Source: CBDHHC01 sp050633205 (lineage in GTDB: Bacteria; Pseudomonadota; Alphaproteobacteria; Rhizobiales; CBDHHC01). Taken from it: DNA of 22,752 bases. The position numbers and the translations under genes were made by a program. Under the pieces are notes generated by a model. It worked only from the letters and a program-made list of their open reading frames with translations. It was not told where the DNA came from and ran no database searches. Location of the stretch: assembly GCA_050633205.1 (NCBI GenBank), contig JBOEGA010000132.1, positions 1 through 22,752 on the forward strand. The letters run 5' to 3'. This document shows positions 1-7,314 of this stretch, one piece after another. Each line of letters begins with the position of its first letter. Position 1 is the first letter of the stretch.

Positions 1-593
1 GCGTAGTTCTGGTTGATGCCGGCAATAGAAGCCGCTTTGCTGTCAACTGATAGAAGATAACGTGCCGCAGCAGCATTATCCATAGTCGCATGACCACCTG
101 TACGGAATACATATTTTGGACTTGTCACAATATCTTCGAAGATCTGTGGGGTACCGCAGTCGAAAAGAATTGTAAGCTTTTTTGCTTCCTCGGCTACGGG
201 TGCAATAGCTTTACAGCTACCACTTGAAATATAACCAATAACGAGATCGACCCCGTCTTTTTCAACAAGCTTCTTGTAGTCAGCTACCTTGTTCTTGCTT
301 GCCTCGTCCACATAAACCGGCGAGATTTTTGTACCTGCAAGCCCGACACTATTGTAAGGGGCTGGTACAACACCTTTATTAAGAGACTCAACCATCAACT
401 CAGCGGCATTTCGTGCAGGAACACCAAATGGTCCGGCTGCTGCTCCTGAAAGGAACATCACAAAACCAACTTTGACGTCTTTATCTTCTGCTTGTGAAGG
501 CTGAACTGCCAGTGAGGACGCTGCCATAGAAACGGCTGCAACGGTAAGTAGCCTTGACGCACCACTCATGGCACGTCGAATTGAAAACTTCAT
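1..593 (-). CDS. LIV-type ABC transporter periplasmic substrate-binding protein (3' end outside window)
   Basis: This is the N-terminal ~197 residues of a type I periplasmic binding protein (LIVBP/Peripla_BP_6 family). It begins MKFSIRRAMSG with a Sec-type signal peptide, probably cleaved near SQA-ED, followed by the characteristic first strand VKVGFVMFLSG. The segment EKDGVDLVIGYISSG is the family's ligand-loop region. It runs off the left edge, so transporter partners (permeases, ATPases) may lie beyond it; that is not seen here. The ATG at 593-591 follows a good ribosome binding site (GGGAGGATC). A sigma-54 promoter and two activator-like sites lie upstream, so expression is probably controlled by the two-component system encoded next door. 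It resembles the binding protein at 810-2051, for example in the shared EKDGVD...SSG block. The ligand is unknown; the family binds amino acids, amides, urea and many aromatic or aliphatic acids. Confidence 0.9.
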   Translation of the reverse strand, partial: MKFSIRRAMSGASRLLTVAAVSMAASSLAVQPSQAEDKDVKVGFVMFLSGAAAGPFGVPARNAAELMVESLNKGVVPAPYNSVGLAGTKISPVYVDEASKNKVADYKKLVEKDGVDLVIGYISSGSCKAIAPVAEEAKKLTILFDCGTPQIFEDIVTSPKYVFRTGGHATMDNAAAARYLLSVDSKAASIAGINQNY

Positions 594-664
594 TCTTGAT
601 CCTCCCATTATTATAGACCTGAGAGAATTAGTTCCGAAATAACCCGCTCAGGTATATTCTTAAC

Positions 665-682
665 TAGCAAGGCTGATGCCAG
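665..682 (-). promoter_or_regulatory. Sigma-54 (-24/-12) promoter of the binding-protein gene at 1-593
   Basis: The minus strand reads CTGGCATCAGCCTTGCTA. This matches the sigma-54 consensus TGGCAC-N5-TTGCW in all but the sixth base, with exactly 10 bases between the invariant GG (680-679) and GC (668-667). Transcription would start near 655, giving a leader of about 60 nt before the ATG at 593. The adjacent operon encodes a sigma-54-dependent activator, which fits. Confidence 0.85.
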
Positions 683-753
683 TTGGAGGAAAAAAATAAT
701 ACTGTTGGTTTTATTGGATAATTTTTTACAATCAAAATTATGAAAAAAAGATA

Positions 754-772
754 CCGAGCGGAAGCAGCTCAT
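754..772. promoter_or_regulatory. Imperfect activator site 2 (candidate NtrC-type enhancer)
   Basis: CCGAGCGG-AAG-CAGCTCAT is a degenerate copy of site 1: half-site GAGCGG on the left, CAGCTCAT instead of CCGCTCAT on the right. The two centres are 31 bp apart, close to three helical turns, which would place both sites on the same DNA face. It is centred about 108 bp upstream of the predicted sigma-54 start. Paired sites are usual for NtrC-family enhancers. Confidence 0.55.
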
Positions 773-782
773 CCGAGCGCAA

Positions 783-805
783 ATATGAGCGGTTTCCGCT
801 CATAT
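783..805. promoter_or_regulatory. Palindromic activator site 1 (candidate NtrC-type enhancer)
   Basis: The core ATGAGCGG-TTT-CCGCTCAT (785-803) is a perfect dyad, extended by AT/AT pairs to 10-bp arms. It lies just past the stop codon of the upstream gene, centred about 139 bp upstream of the predicted sigma-54 start site. That is a typical distance for an enhancer bound by an NtrC-family regulator. No U-run follows it on the minus strand, so it does not look like an intrinsic terminator. Binding by the response regulator at 2048-3385 is inferred. Confidence 0.65.
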
Positions 806-809
806 GAAA

Positions 810-2051
810 CTATTTTAGATCTGGCCATTTTGCAGGAGGATAATATTGCTGCCACTCTCCCAAAAGCACTCTAGCCGGAGCATAACTTTCGTCACGAATG
901 GTCTTACCAATTACCTGCACCTGTAATATCTGATGTGAGTCAGGATCCATATGCGACTTAAAGCCCTCCGGATCTTCAGGCAGCGTCAACTTCAGATGCT
1001 TGAGAGCTTGACGCAGTTTTTCCTTATCAGTCCCTCCCGCATTTTTAACGGCCTGCGAAATTGCCAGAATTCCCGAATAAGCCCCTTCAGCAGCATAACT
1101 TGGATAACGGCCAAACTTTTCATAAAACGTGCTGACAAATTTTCTGTTTTCTCTCGTATCGGGCCAGTTCACATGATGGCGTGCCGACAGAACAAGCCCA
1201 AGAGGCATATCCGCCCCCAGTTCAGACAGAATTTCAAAGTTTCCACCCGCATCAAAATTCATAAAGACAGGCCCGTCAAAAAGCTTCAGACCACTCCCCT
1301 GCTTCACAAACGTAACAAGGTCCTGCCCCCAGTGACCGTTTACAACTATATCAGGTTCACTATCCATAACGGCATGAATATAGGGAGAGAAATTAGGTTC
1401 AAACAATTTTGGCCAGAAAACACCGACAACTTTATAATTTACCTTTTCCTCTTTCAGAAAAGCCTTTAAATCATCCCATGCCTGATACCCGTAATCATAA
1501 TCCGGACCAACAAAGGCAATACGTAAAGGTTTCTTCTTTGCATAAAACCTCTTGATATGCCTGGCTCCGGCTCTCATGGATTGCCTGGTTCCATTACTGA
1601 CCCTGAAATAAAACGGATGTAGTGCCTCGCTCACCAGCCGTGGAGAGGCATGATCAGTGCCAATAAAGAAAACCTGTTTTTGCTTTGCAACCTCGGTCAC
1701 GCTGAGAGCAACACCGGAGCTGACAACACCACACAGAAAATCAACCCCATCCTTTTCAATAAAAGATCTGGCCGACTGCACTGTCCTGAGGGACTTGGAA
1801 CGTGTATCACCAAATAATACTTCGATTTCAGGGTCGCCGTGCTGACGTTGCTCATTAAGGACTTCCAGAGCCAGACGCGCACCGGCAACACTATCCCTTC
1901 CATACAGACCACCGGGTCCGGTCAAAGGATACAGACATCCCACTTTCACTTTTATGCTCTGTGAAAAGACTGCCTGATTGGAAAAAATCGCAGATAACAG
2001 AATAACAGTTAAAAAAAGCAGGGAAGTACGCAAATAAAAAACAGTCCTCAT
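810..2051 (-). CDS. Solitary LIVBP-type periplasmic binding protein, candidate sensor partner of the two-component system
   Basis: 413 aa. A Sec signal peptide (basic MRTVFYLR, then a hydrophobic core, cleavage near residue 30) precedes a full-length type I periplasmic binding fold starting KVKVGCLYPLTG. Family-typical blocks include the ligand-loop region EKDGVDFLCGVVSSG, the inter-domain GPDYDYGYQAW, and RYPSYAAEGAYSG late in the second lobe. Its ATG overlaps the TGA of the response-regulator gene by 4 nt (ATGA), so it is translationally coupled as the third gene of a kinase-regulator operon. No permease or ATPase gene is coupled to it. By analogy with LuxP/LuxQ and TorT/TorS, where a binding protein presents ligand to a kinase, it may be an accessory sensor; this is inference. 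Alternatively it may supply a transporter encoded elsewhere. It is a relative of the partial binding protein at 1-593. Confidence 0.9.
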   Translation of the reverse strand: MRTVFYLRTSLLFLTVILLSAIFSNQAVFSQSIKVKVGCLYPLTGPGGLYGRDSVAGARLALEVLNEQRQHGDPEIEVLFGDTRSKSLRTVQSARSFIEKDGVDFLCGVVSSGVALSVTEVAKQKQVFFIGTDHASPRLVSEALHPFYFRVSNGTRQSMRAGARHIKRFYAKKKPLRIAFVGPDYDYGYQAWDDLKAFLKEEKVNYKVVGVFWPKLFEPNFSPYIHAVMDSEPDIVVNGHWGQDLVTFVKQGSGLKLFDGPVFMNFDAGGNFEILSELGADMPLGLVLSARHHVNWPDTRENRKFVSTFYEKFGRYPSYAAEGAYSGILAISQAVKNAGGTDKEKLRQALKHLKLTLPEDPEGFKSHMDPDSHQILQVQVIGKTIRDESYAPARVLLGEWQQYYPPAKWPDLK

Positions 2052-3385
2052 TCTATGCCCAATCTCTGTATCCGTCTTTTCAAAGCATGGCGGGATATAC
2101 CAAGCTTCTCTGCTGCAAGTCCCTTTTTACCATTCGCATCCCGAAGGGCCTGCAATACCAGTTTTTTCTCTGCGTTTTCCAGACTTTCCGTAATAGAGCC
2201 CTGGCTATCTCTTTCCAGAGTTCTTATCTCCAGCGGTAACTGGGATTCAGAGACGATACGTTCCGGATACAAAATTGTTAGTCGCTCTACAAGATTTTTC
2301 AGCTCACGTACATTTCCCGGCCAGTGATAACTTTCCAGCTTCTCACGTGTCGCGGAGGGAAATGAAATCGGATCACAGCCTTCTTTCTGTGCAAACATCT
2401 CGGCAAAATAATTGGCCAGCAACCAGATATCCTCCCCGCGATCTGCCAGTTTAGGTATCTGTATCGGCATAATATTCAGCCGGAAAAACAGGTCCTGCCT
2501 GAATGTTCCGTTTTTTACAGAAATTTCGAGGTCTCGGTTCGTTGCGGCAATGACTCTTACATCAGCCCGTTTCTCACGTGGTGAGCCAATTGACCTGTAT
2601 GTCCAGGATTCAAGAAATGTCAGAAGTTTTGCCTGAAGGCTAAGCTCAAGCTCACCTATTTCATCGAGAAACAAAGTGCCCTTTTCAGCTATTTCAATAA
2701 GCCCGGACCGTCTGGATGTAGCGCCGGTATAAGCACCTTTTTCTGCACCAAAAAGCTCGGCTTCCATAAGTTGTTCAGGCAATGAGGCACAGTTAATTTC
2801 AACAAACGGGGCCTGTATTCCCTCGCGAAGGTTATGAATTTCCCGCGCAACAACAGCCTTGCCAACGCCAGTTTCGCCAAGAAGCAAAATCGTCTTCACG
2901 GAGCTGTTTGCAACTCTGGCAACCTGTGTCCGCAACTCTCCGATAACCTGACTGTCTCCGATAAAATTCTGCTCGGAAACACTTTTTTCGCGCAGATAAC
3001 GAACCTCGGTCTCAATATGTTTCCTTGAGATGTTTTCACGGATAAGCATGGTCAGCTCATCCACATCAAACGGCTTCGTCAGATAATCCGCAGCCCCTTT
3101 TTTAATTGCGGTTACAGCATCTTTTGTATCACCATAGGCAGATATCATGATAATGGGGGTGTGAGGAACCTTGGACAGCAGATCATCAAGAATATTCAAT
3201 CCTGACTCGTCAGGCAAACGTACATCCAGCAGAATAATATCTGGATGCTTCTCTTCTGCAAGACTAACCCCTGAAGCTCCGTCATGAGCCTCAAGACATT
3301 CAATATTTTCATGCTTGAGAGTGAAAGCCAGGGACCGTGTGAGATTCACTTCATCATCAATTATCAATATGCTAATATCAGACAT
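2048..3385 (-). CDS. NtrC-family sigma-54-dependent response regulator
   Basis: 445 aa from the ATG at 3385, chosen because the purine-rich GGGAGGGAGGAG sits directly upstream; an in-frame TTG at 3406 would place that sequence inside the gene. Domains: receiver (1-120) with acidic pair D10/D11, phosphoacceptor D54 in ILLDVRLPDESG and K104; AAA+ sigma-54 interaction domain (about 140-370) with Walker A GETGVGKAV (170-178), GAYTGA loop (217-222) and LFLDEIGEL; C-terminal Fis-type helix-turn-helix (about 405-445, ending LGISRHALKRRIQRLGIE). GAYTGA is a conservative variant of the sigma-54-contacting GAFTGA. The start overlaps the kinase stop by 8 nt and the stop overlaps the next gene. Probable targets are the dyad sites at 754-805 and the sigma-54 promoter at 665-682. 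Confidence 0.95.
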   Translation of the reverse strand: MSDISILIIDDEVNLTRSLAFTLKHENIECLEAHDGASGVSLAEEKHPDIILLDVRLPDESGLNILDDLLSKVPHTPIIMISAYGDTKDAVTAIKKGAADYLTKPFDVDELTMLIRENISRKHIETEVRYLREKSVSEQNFIGDSQVIGELRTQVARVANSSVKTILLLGETGVGKAVVAREIHNLREGIQAPFVEINCASLPEQLMEAELFGAEKGAYTGATSRRSGLIEIAEKGTLFLDEIGELELSLQAKLLTFLESWTYRSIGSPREKRADVRVIAATNRDLEISVKNGTFRQDLFFRLNIMPIQIPKLADRGEDIWLLANYFAEMFAQKEGCDPISFPSATREKLESYHWPGNVRELKNLVERLTILYPERIVSESQLPLEIRTLERDSQGSITESLENAEKKLVLQALRDANGKKGLAAEKLGISRHALKRRIQRLGIE

Positions 3386-5057
3386 CCACTCCTCCCTCCC
3401 TGACAACAGGTATTCTTATGCTGACAGAGGTACCCTGCCCGACAACACTGTCAATTTCCAGAGTACCACCATTTGCCGTAACCAGCTGATTACAGATCGA
3501 TAGTCCGAGACCGGTACCTTTTCCCTTCGTGGTAAAAAATGGAACCAGCGCCTTACTCAGATTTTCCTCGTCTATACCCTGCCCTGTATCCTGAATATTT
3601 ATCTCGGCAAAATCTCCTATGCACTGGGAGCGAATAGTCAGATATCCTCCTTCAGGCATAGCCTCAATGGCATTAAGAACGATATTCATAATGACCTGCC
3701 GAAGCTGGCCAGGATCAACATCCAGTAATATAGACATATCTCCCGTCTTCACCAGCTTGATATTAGCTTCTTGTAAAGTTGCAGATATCAAGGCTTCCAT
3801 GCTGCGGAAAATATAGTTTACCGGTATGACTTCCTTACGCGGTTCTCTCGGTCTGGCATACTCCAGAAACTCGGTAACAATACCATCAACACGGACAATC
3901 TCGTCAATCATTACCTGAAAGATTTCCTGCCTGTAGGGGTCATTATCCAGCCTCTTCAGTCCATGAATACTGGTTCTTATTGTGGTAAGTGGGTTCCTTA
4001 CCTCATGCGCAATGCCGGCTGCAAAATTACCCAGAGCAGCCCTCCGCTCCATATCAACACGGGAACTGATCAGTGAATTCAGGTGAGATGTCATTTCGTT
4101 AAAAGACTGAGCCAGTGTCCGCAATTCTCCAGGGGCTTTCTCGGAAACCTTGACTGAAAAATCACCTCTCGCGATTGCCTTGGCCCCTTCATTCAGAGGA
4201 TTGATCATTCTTGCCAGCCGCTCGGACATATGTACGAACAGATAGACAACTCCAAGCCCGGAAAAGATAGCAACAATTAGCAACAGGTAGCGAATCTGGT
4301 CTCTTGGGTTTTGAATATCAGGTCCATGACGAACCAGTGAAATCTGCCAGCCTGTCGTCTTCTCCTGCAGGCTTCTCAGCGGTTCCCTCATCTGCACTTT
4401 TGTACCGACAACACTCAAGTACGTTTTATCATCAATGCGGATATTGGGTTCATATACACCACGCCTGGACACAGAAGAAGCCAGCTCCGTAAAGGAGGCC
4501 AGACGTGTCCTGAATGCCAATGCTCCGATCTTCCGTCCATTTCGGGTTATGGGCTTGCGGATAAGAAACCACCCGGGTCTTCCATCATCAGGAATGACAG
4601 GCCCAAGAATTTCCAGATTACCGATTTTTAGCGTTGGAAGAGCTGAATAATCCTTGACCATATCCTCTTTGGACGGGGTTGGAACAGCTCTTATACACTG
4701 ACCTGTATGGTCAAAAAATTCGATATTATAAATATCCGGATCCCCTGCTTCGAGCAGAAGAAGGTCCATCAGCTTTGTAGGCAGTGGTTTCCCTTGTCTG
4801 ACAGACAGTGCTTCTGTTACATCCGGCAAATCAACCAGGTTGTCCAGTCTCTTGGCGCGGGCATTGAGAAAGCCTGTCATCTTCACAGAAACGGCCTCAA
4901 GCTCACCAAGAACCTTTTTTGTAAGAAGGGTGGACAGCAGATCAGATGTATAACGATCATACAGAACTGCGAGCAGCACAAGGGGTGCGATGGCAACAAT
5001 GAGTGACCCCCACAGATAGCGTTTGACAAGAACAAGACGACTGAGCTCCAGTCTCAT
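3378..5057 (-). CDS. Membrane sensor histidine kinase (NtrB-like transmitter)
   Basis: 559 aa. Membrane helix 1 (about residues 14-33), a large periplasmic sensor region (about 37-254, probably a Cache-like fold), membrane helix 2 (about 256-276), HAMP linker (about 280-332), HisKA with the H-box HEVRNPLTTIR (phosphoacceptor H351), and HATPase_c with N-box NIVLNAIEAM (458-467), G1 DTGQGI (490-495) and G2 GTGLGLSI (514-521). The transmitter resembles kinases that pair with NtrC-type regulators, matching the next gene. The periplasmic domain shows sensing outside the cytoplasm, either directly or through the co-encoded binding protein at 810-2051. The ATG at 5057 has a GGAG about 13 nt upstream, rather far. 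It is the first gene of the operon. Confidence 0.93.
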   Translation of the reverse strand: MRLELSRLVLVKRYLWGSLIVAIAPLVLLAVLYDRYTSDLLSTLLTKKVLGELEAVSVKMTGFLNARAKRLDNLVDLPDVTEALSVRQGKPLPTKLMDLLLLEAGDPDIYNIEFFDHTGQCIRAVPTPSKEDMVKDYSALPTLKIGNLEILGPVIPDDGRPGWFLIRKPITRNGRKIGALAFRTRLASFTELASSVSRRGVYEPNIRIDDKTYLSVVGTKVQMREPLRSLQEKTTGWQISLVRHGPDIQNPRDQIRYLLLIVAIFSGLGVVYLFVHMSERLARMINPLNEGAKAIARGDFSVKVSEKAPGELRTLAQSFNEMTSHLNSLISSRVDMERRAALGNFAAGIAHEVRNPLTTIRTSIHGLKRLDNDPYRQEIFQVMIDEIVRVDGIVTEFLEYARPREPRKEVIPVNYIFRSMEALISATLQEANIKLVKTGDMSILLDVDPGQLRQVIMNIVLNAIEAMPEGGYLTIRSQCIGDFAEINIQDTGQGIDEENLSKALVPFFTTKGKGTGLGLSICNQLVTANGGTLEIDSVVGQGTSVSIRIPVVREGGVDV

Positions 5058-5497
5058 TGTATATTTTCCGCTCCATGTTCCTAGAAGTCATCGCACACTA
5101 TTCTTTGATAGCTTTCAACACAACAACATTACGGTGAAAACCACACCTGAAGGGTTGCATAGGTTGCATAGAAAGCACAAATATATAGCATTTAATATTA
5201 GAGTGATAGGTCTATTAATTCATAATGATTATTAGCAAATATTACCTATCCACCTGAAGTCGCGAGACATAAGTAAAATAAATTACCAGCGCTGACTTGC
5301 AATAACTAATTTTATCCTGCAAAATACTTACAACTAAAGTCACGGAATACTGGGTAGAATGTCTGCTAAATATAAAATAAGACCTATTCAAAACACCTCC
5401 TGCAACAGGAAAAATCAACCGGAACAAATACAGGATTGTCTGTTCCAGTGCACTGCTGCGCGTGATCACTGATCAAAGTTTTATTGCGAGTGAAAAA
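5058..5497. other. Divergent intergenic region between kinase operon and acyl-CoA ligase
   Basis: 440 bp of AT-rich sequence without a credible gene, which must hold the promoters of both divergent units. A tandem repeat of GGTTGCATA occupies 5153-5170. No strong sigma-70 promoter could be assigned to either direction. A weak -24/-12-like element on the plus strand (5351-5367) is noted among the rejected items. Confidence 0.6.
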
Positions 5498-7099
5498 ATG
5501 ACCACCAATATTTCTACAACAACAGAGCAACCTGCTGAATCTATTCAAAATAAATGGGACGAACTGGGACTGGTTGATTTTGACATACTGATGAGAAAGG
5601 CTGCACAAGCCAAACCGGACGCAATCGTATTAAAAGACGTAAACCGGCAGATTACATGGTCAGACCTCGATAAACGCATAAATAAAATCGCAAACAGTTT
5701 GATCACAAACAACGTCAAACCAAACGAGCATGTGACTATTCTCGCGAAGAACTCAATCACTTATGCCGAAATCATGTTTGGGACTCAACGGGCAGGTGCC
5801 AGAATTACTCCCCTCCCTTCCCTCGCTTCAGCAGAAACAATCGTAACCCTGCTTCAGGATTGCCATTCCAAAGTTCTTTTCGTGGCTGAAGAATATTTTG
5901 AACTGATCGAAGACCTCAAAAATGCAGATCACAAACCGGTGGTAATTGAATTCGACTCAGAAACCGGAACCTACACCAATATAGAAGACTTTATTTCTGA
6001 AGCACCCGACACCTCTCCAGAGGTATTCAGTCCGCCTGAGTACGGCTTCAACCTGATTTATAGCTCAGGAACAACAGGCCTTCCAAAAGGCATACTGCAT
6101 GATCGTGCTTTCCGTGCCCGTGAGGCAAGTATTCTTCAGGAAGCATATGAATTCAAACAGGAAATGAGGACGATCATTTCCACGCCATTCTACTCAAACA
6201 CAACGTTATTCTACTTTTTCGCAACAATTGCCAATGGTGGAATGGCCTATCTGATGAAGAAATTCGATGCCGAAGAATTTTTGCAGATCAGTGAACGTGA
6301 GAAAATAACAAATGTTATTCTGGTTCCCGTACAGTATGAACGGGTACTGAGAGTGCCGGATTTTGAAAAATATGACCTGTCATCTTTCAAAAACAAATGT
6401 TCAACCAGTGCACCTTTCCGCGCAGCAATCAAAAAAGACCTGCTGGAACGCTGGCCTGCTGGTGGCCTCTATGAAATCTACGGGATGACAGAAGGCGGTG
6501 TCGGCACAATGCTGGCCGCCCATGAATATCCGGATAAACTGGACACCGTAGGCTTTCCCTCCGAAACAACCCATATAAAAATCATTGATGATGAAGGCAA
6601 TGTTCTCCCTGATGGACAGGTTGGAGAGCTGGTCGGCCGCTCACATAACATGATGGTAGGTTATCTGAACAGGCAAGAAGCAACAAAAGAGGCCAGCTGG
6701 TATGATGAAGACGGTTTGCGTTATCATCGTAGCGGTGACACAGGCTGGATAGATGAAGACGGCTTCATCCATCTTTTGGACCGCAAAAAAGACATGATCA
6801 TCTCAGGCGGATTTAATATCTACGCTACGGACCTGGAAAACACCCTGCTCAGACATGAAAACGTGCTGGACGTAGCCGTTATCGGCGCTCCAAGCGAAGC
6901 CTGGGGAGAAACCCCGGTTGCATTTGTTGTTCCTAAACAACCTGTTAGCTTTGATGCTGAACAGGCAAGAGAATGGGCAAACTCAAAACTTGGTAAAGTT
7001 CAGAGAATTTCCGAGATCCGCGTGGTTGGGACATTACCCCGCAGCGCTATTGGAAAAGTACTGAAAACGGAGTTGAGAAAAGAATTTCCGCAGCTTTAG
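5498..7099 (+). CDS. AMP-forming acyl-CoA synthetase (acyl/aryl-CoA ligase)
   Basis: 533 aa from the ATG at 5498; an in-frame GTG at 5462 adds 12 residues but has no ribosome binding site. The enzyme activates a carboxylic acid to its CoA thioester via an acyl-adenylate. Hallmarks of the ANL superfamily: phosphate-binding loop YSSGTTGLPKG (188-198), YEIYGMTEGG (325-334), hinge region SGDTGWIDEDGFIHLLDRKKD (412-432) and the C-terminal catalytic lysine in SAIGKVLKTEL (K520). There is no signal peptide, so it is cytoplasmic. It sits upstream of thiolase and hydratase/dehydrogenase genes and would supply the CoA ester for them. The substrate could be a fatty, cyclic or aromatic acid, or a carnitine-type acid as in CaiC-like members; motifs do not decide. 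Confidence 0.92.
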   Translation: MTTNISTTTEQPAESIQNKWDELGLVDFDILMRKAAQAKPDAIVLKDVNRQITWSDLDKRINKIANSLITNNVKPNEHVTILAKNSITYAEIMFGTQRAGARITPLPSLASAETIVTLLQDCHSKVLFVAEEYFELIEDLKNADHKPVVIEFDSETGTYTNIEDFISEAPDTSPEVFSPPEYGFNLIYSSGTTGLPKGILHDRAFRAREASILQEAYEFKQEMRTIISTPFYSNTTLFYFFATIANGGMAYLMKKFDAEEFLQISEREKITNVILVPVQYERVLRVPDFEKYDLSSFKNKCSTSAPFRAAIKKDLLERWPAGGLYEIYGMTEGGVGTMLAAHEYPDKLDTVGFPSETTHIKIIDDEGNVLPDGQVGELVGRSHNMMVGYLNRQEATKEASWYDEDGLRYHRSGDTGWIDEDGFIHLLDRKKDMIISGGFNIYATDLENTLLRHENVLDVAVIGAPSEAWGETPVAFVVPKQPVSFDAEQAREWANSKLGKVQRISEIRVVGTLPRSAIGKVLKTELRKEFPQL

Positions 7100-7162
7100 C
7101 GCTGTTTTATTCTATTGATTCAATTGCTTAGCCTCAATATTGGAGCAGGCAGATCAATACAC

Positions 7163-7191
7163 TTACCATGACAATTGAATCATGCTATATT
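7163..7191 (+). promoter_or_regulatory. Candidate sigma-70 promoter of the thiolase operon
   Basis: TTACCA (7163-7168, 4 of 6 to the -35 consensus), a 17-bp spacer, then TATATT (7186-7191, 5 of 6 to the -10 consensus). Transcription would begin near 7198. The -35 box overlaps the first copy of a repeated 11-mer, and the start overlaps a palindrome, as expected for a regulated promoter. Pattern match only. Confidence 0.45.
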
Positions 7192-7248
7192 GCCAACATA
7201 CTCGTTAGTATGCGACAAATGAGGGAATGGGAAAATATACCATGACAA
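7164..7248 (+). repeat. Direct repeat of TACCATGACAA in the thiolase promoter, candidate operators
   Basis: The exact 11-mer TACCATGACAA occurs at 7164-7174 and 7238-7248, 74 bp apart (close to seven helical turns). Related words occur upstream of the GntR-family gene at 11584-11593, 11599-11608 and, inverted, 11640-11631. This suggests a shared operator, possibly for that GntR protein. Confidence 0.45.
7197..7212. promoter_or_regulatory. Palindrome at the predicted thiolase transcription start, candidate operator
   Basis: CATACT-CGTT-AGTATG is a perfect 6+6 bp dyad with a 4-bp centre. It lies at the start point predicted from the TTACCA/TATATT promoter, where a bound repressor would block initiation. 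No regulator can be assigned by sequence alone. Confidence 0.4.
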
Positions 7249-7314
7249 GGTTACATAACTAACTATAAATAGCTCTTATTCTCGAGAAAATGACCATTCT
7301 AGAAAGGAAACAAC

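Noticed and set aside
571..593. Twin-arginine signal in the partial binding protein (IRRAMSG)
   Set aside because: Lacks the hydrophobic/Lys residues of the SRRxFLK consensus; a Sec signal fits better.
783..805. Palindrome after the binding-protein gene as an intrinsic terminator
   Set aside because: No U-run follows on the minus strand, and a similar second site and sigma-54 promoter nearby favour an enhancer role.
951..1469. Plus-strand open frame of 172 codons
   Set aside because: Lies fully inside the binding-protein gene on the other strand, which has a signal peptide and a full family fold; it is an antisense shadow.
5068..5073. GAGCGG half-site at the kinase ribosome binding region, resembling the enhancer motif
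   Set aside because: Only a single half-site, with no partner dyad; it coincides with purine-rich translation signals and is probably chance.
5351..5367. Possible -24/-12 element upstream of the acyl-CoA ligase
   Set aside because: GG-N10-GC spacing is right but only about 7 of 12 consensus positions match and no dyad activator site lies upstream.
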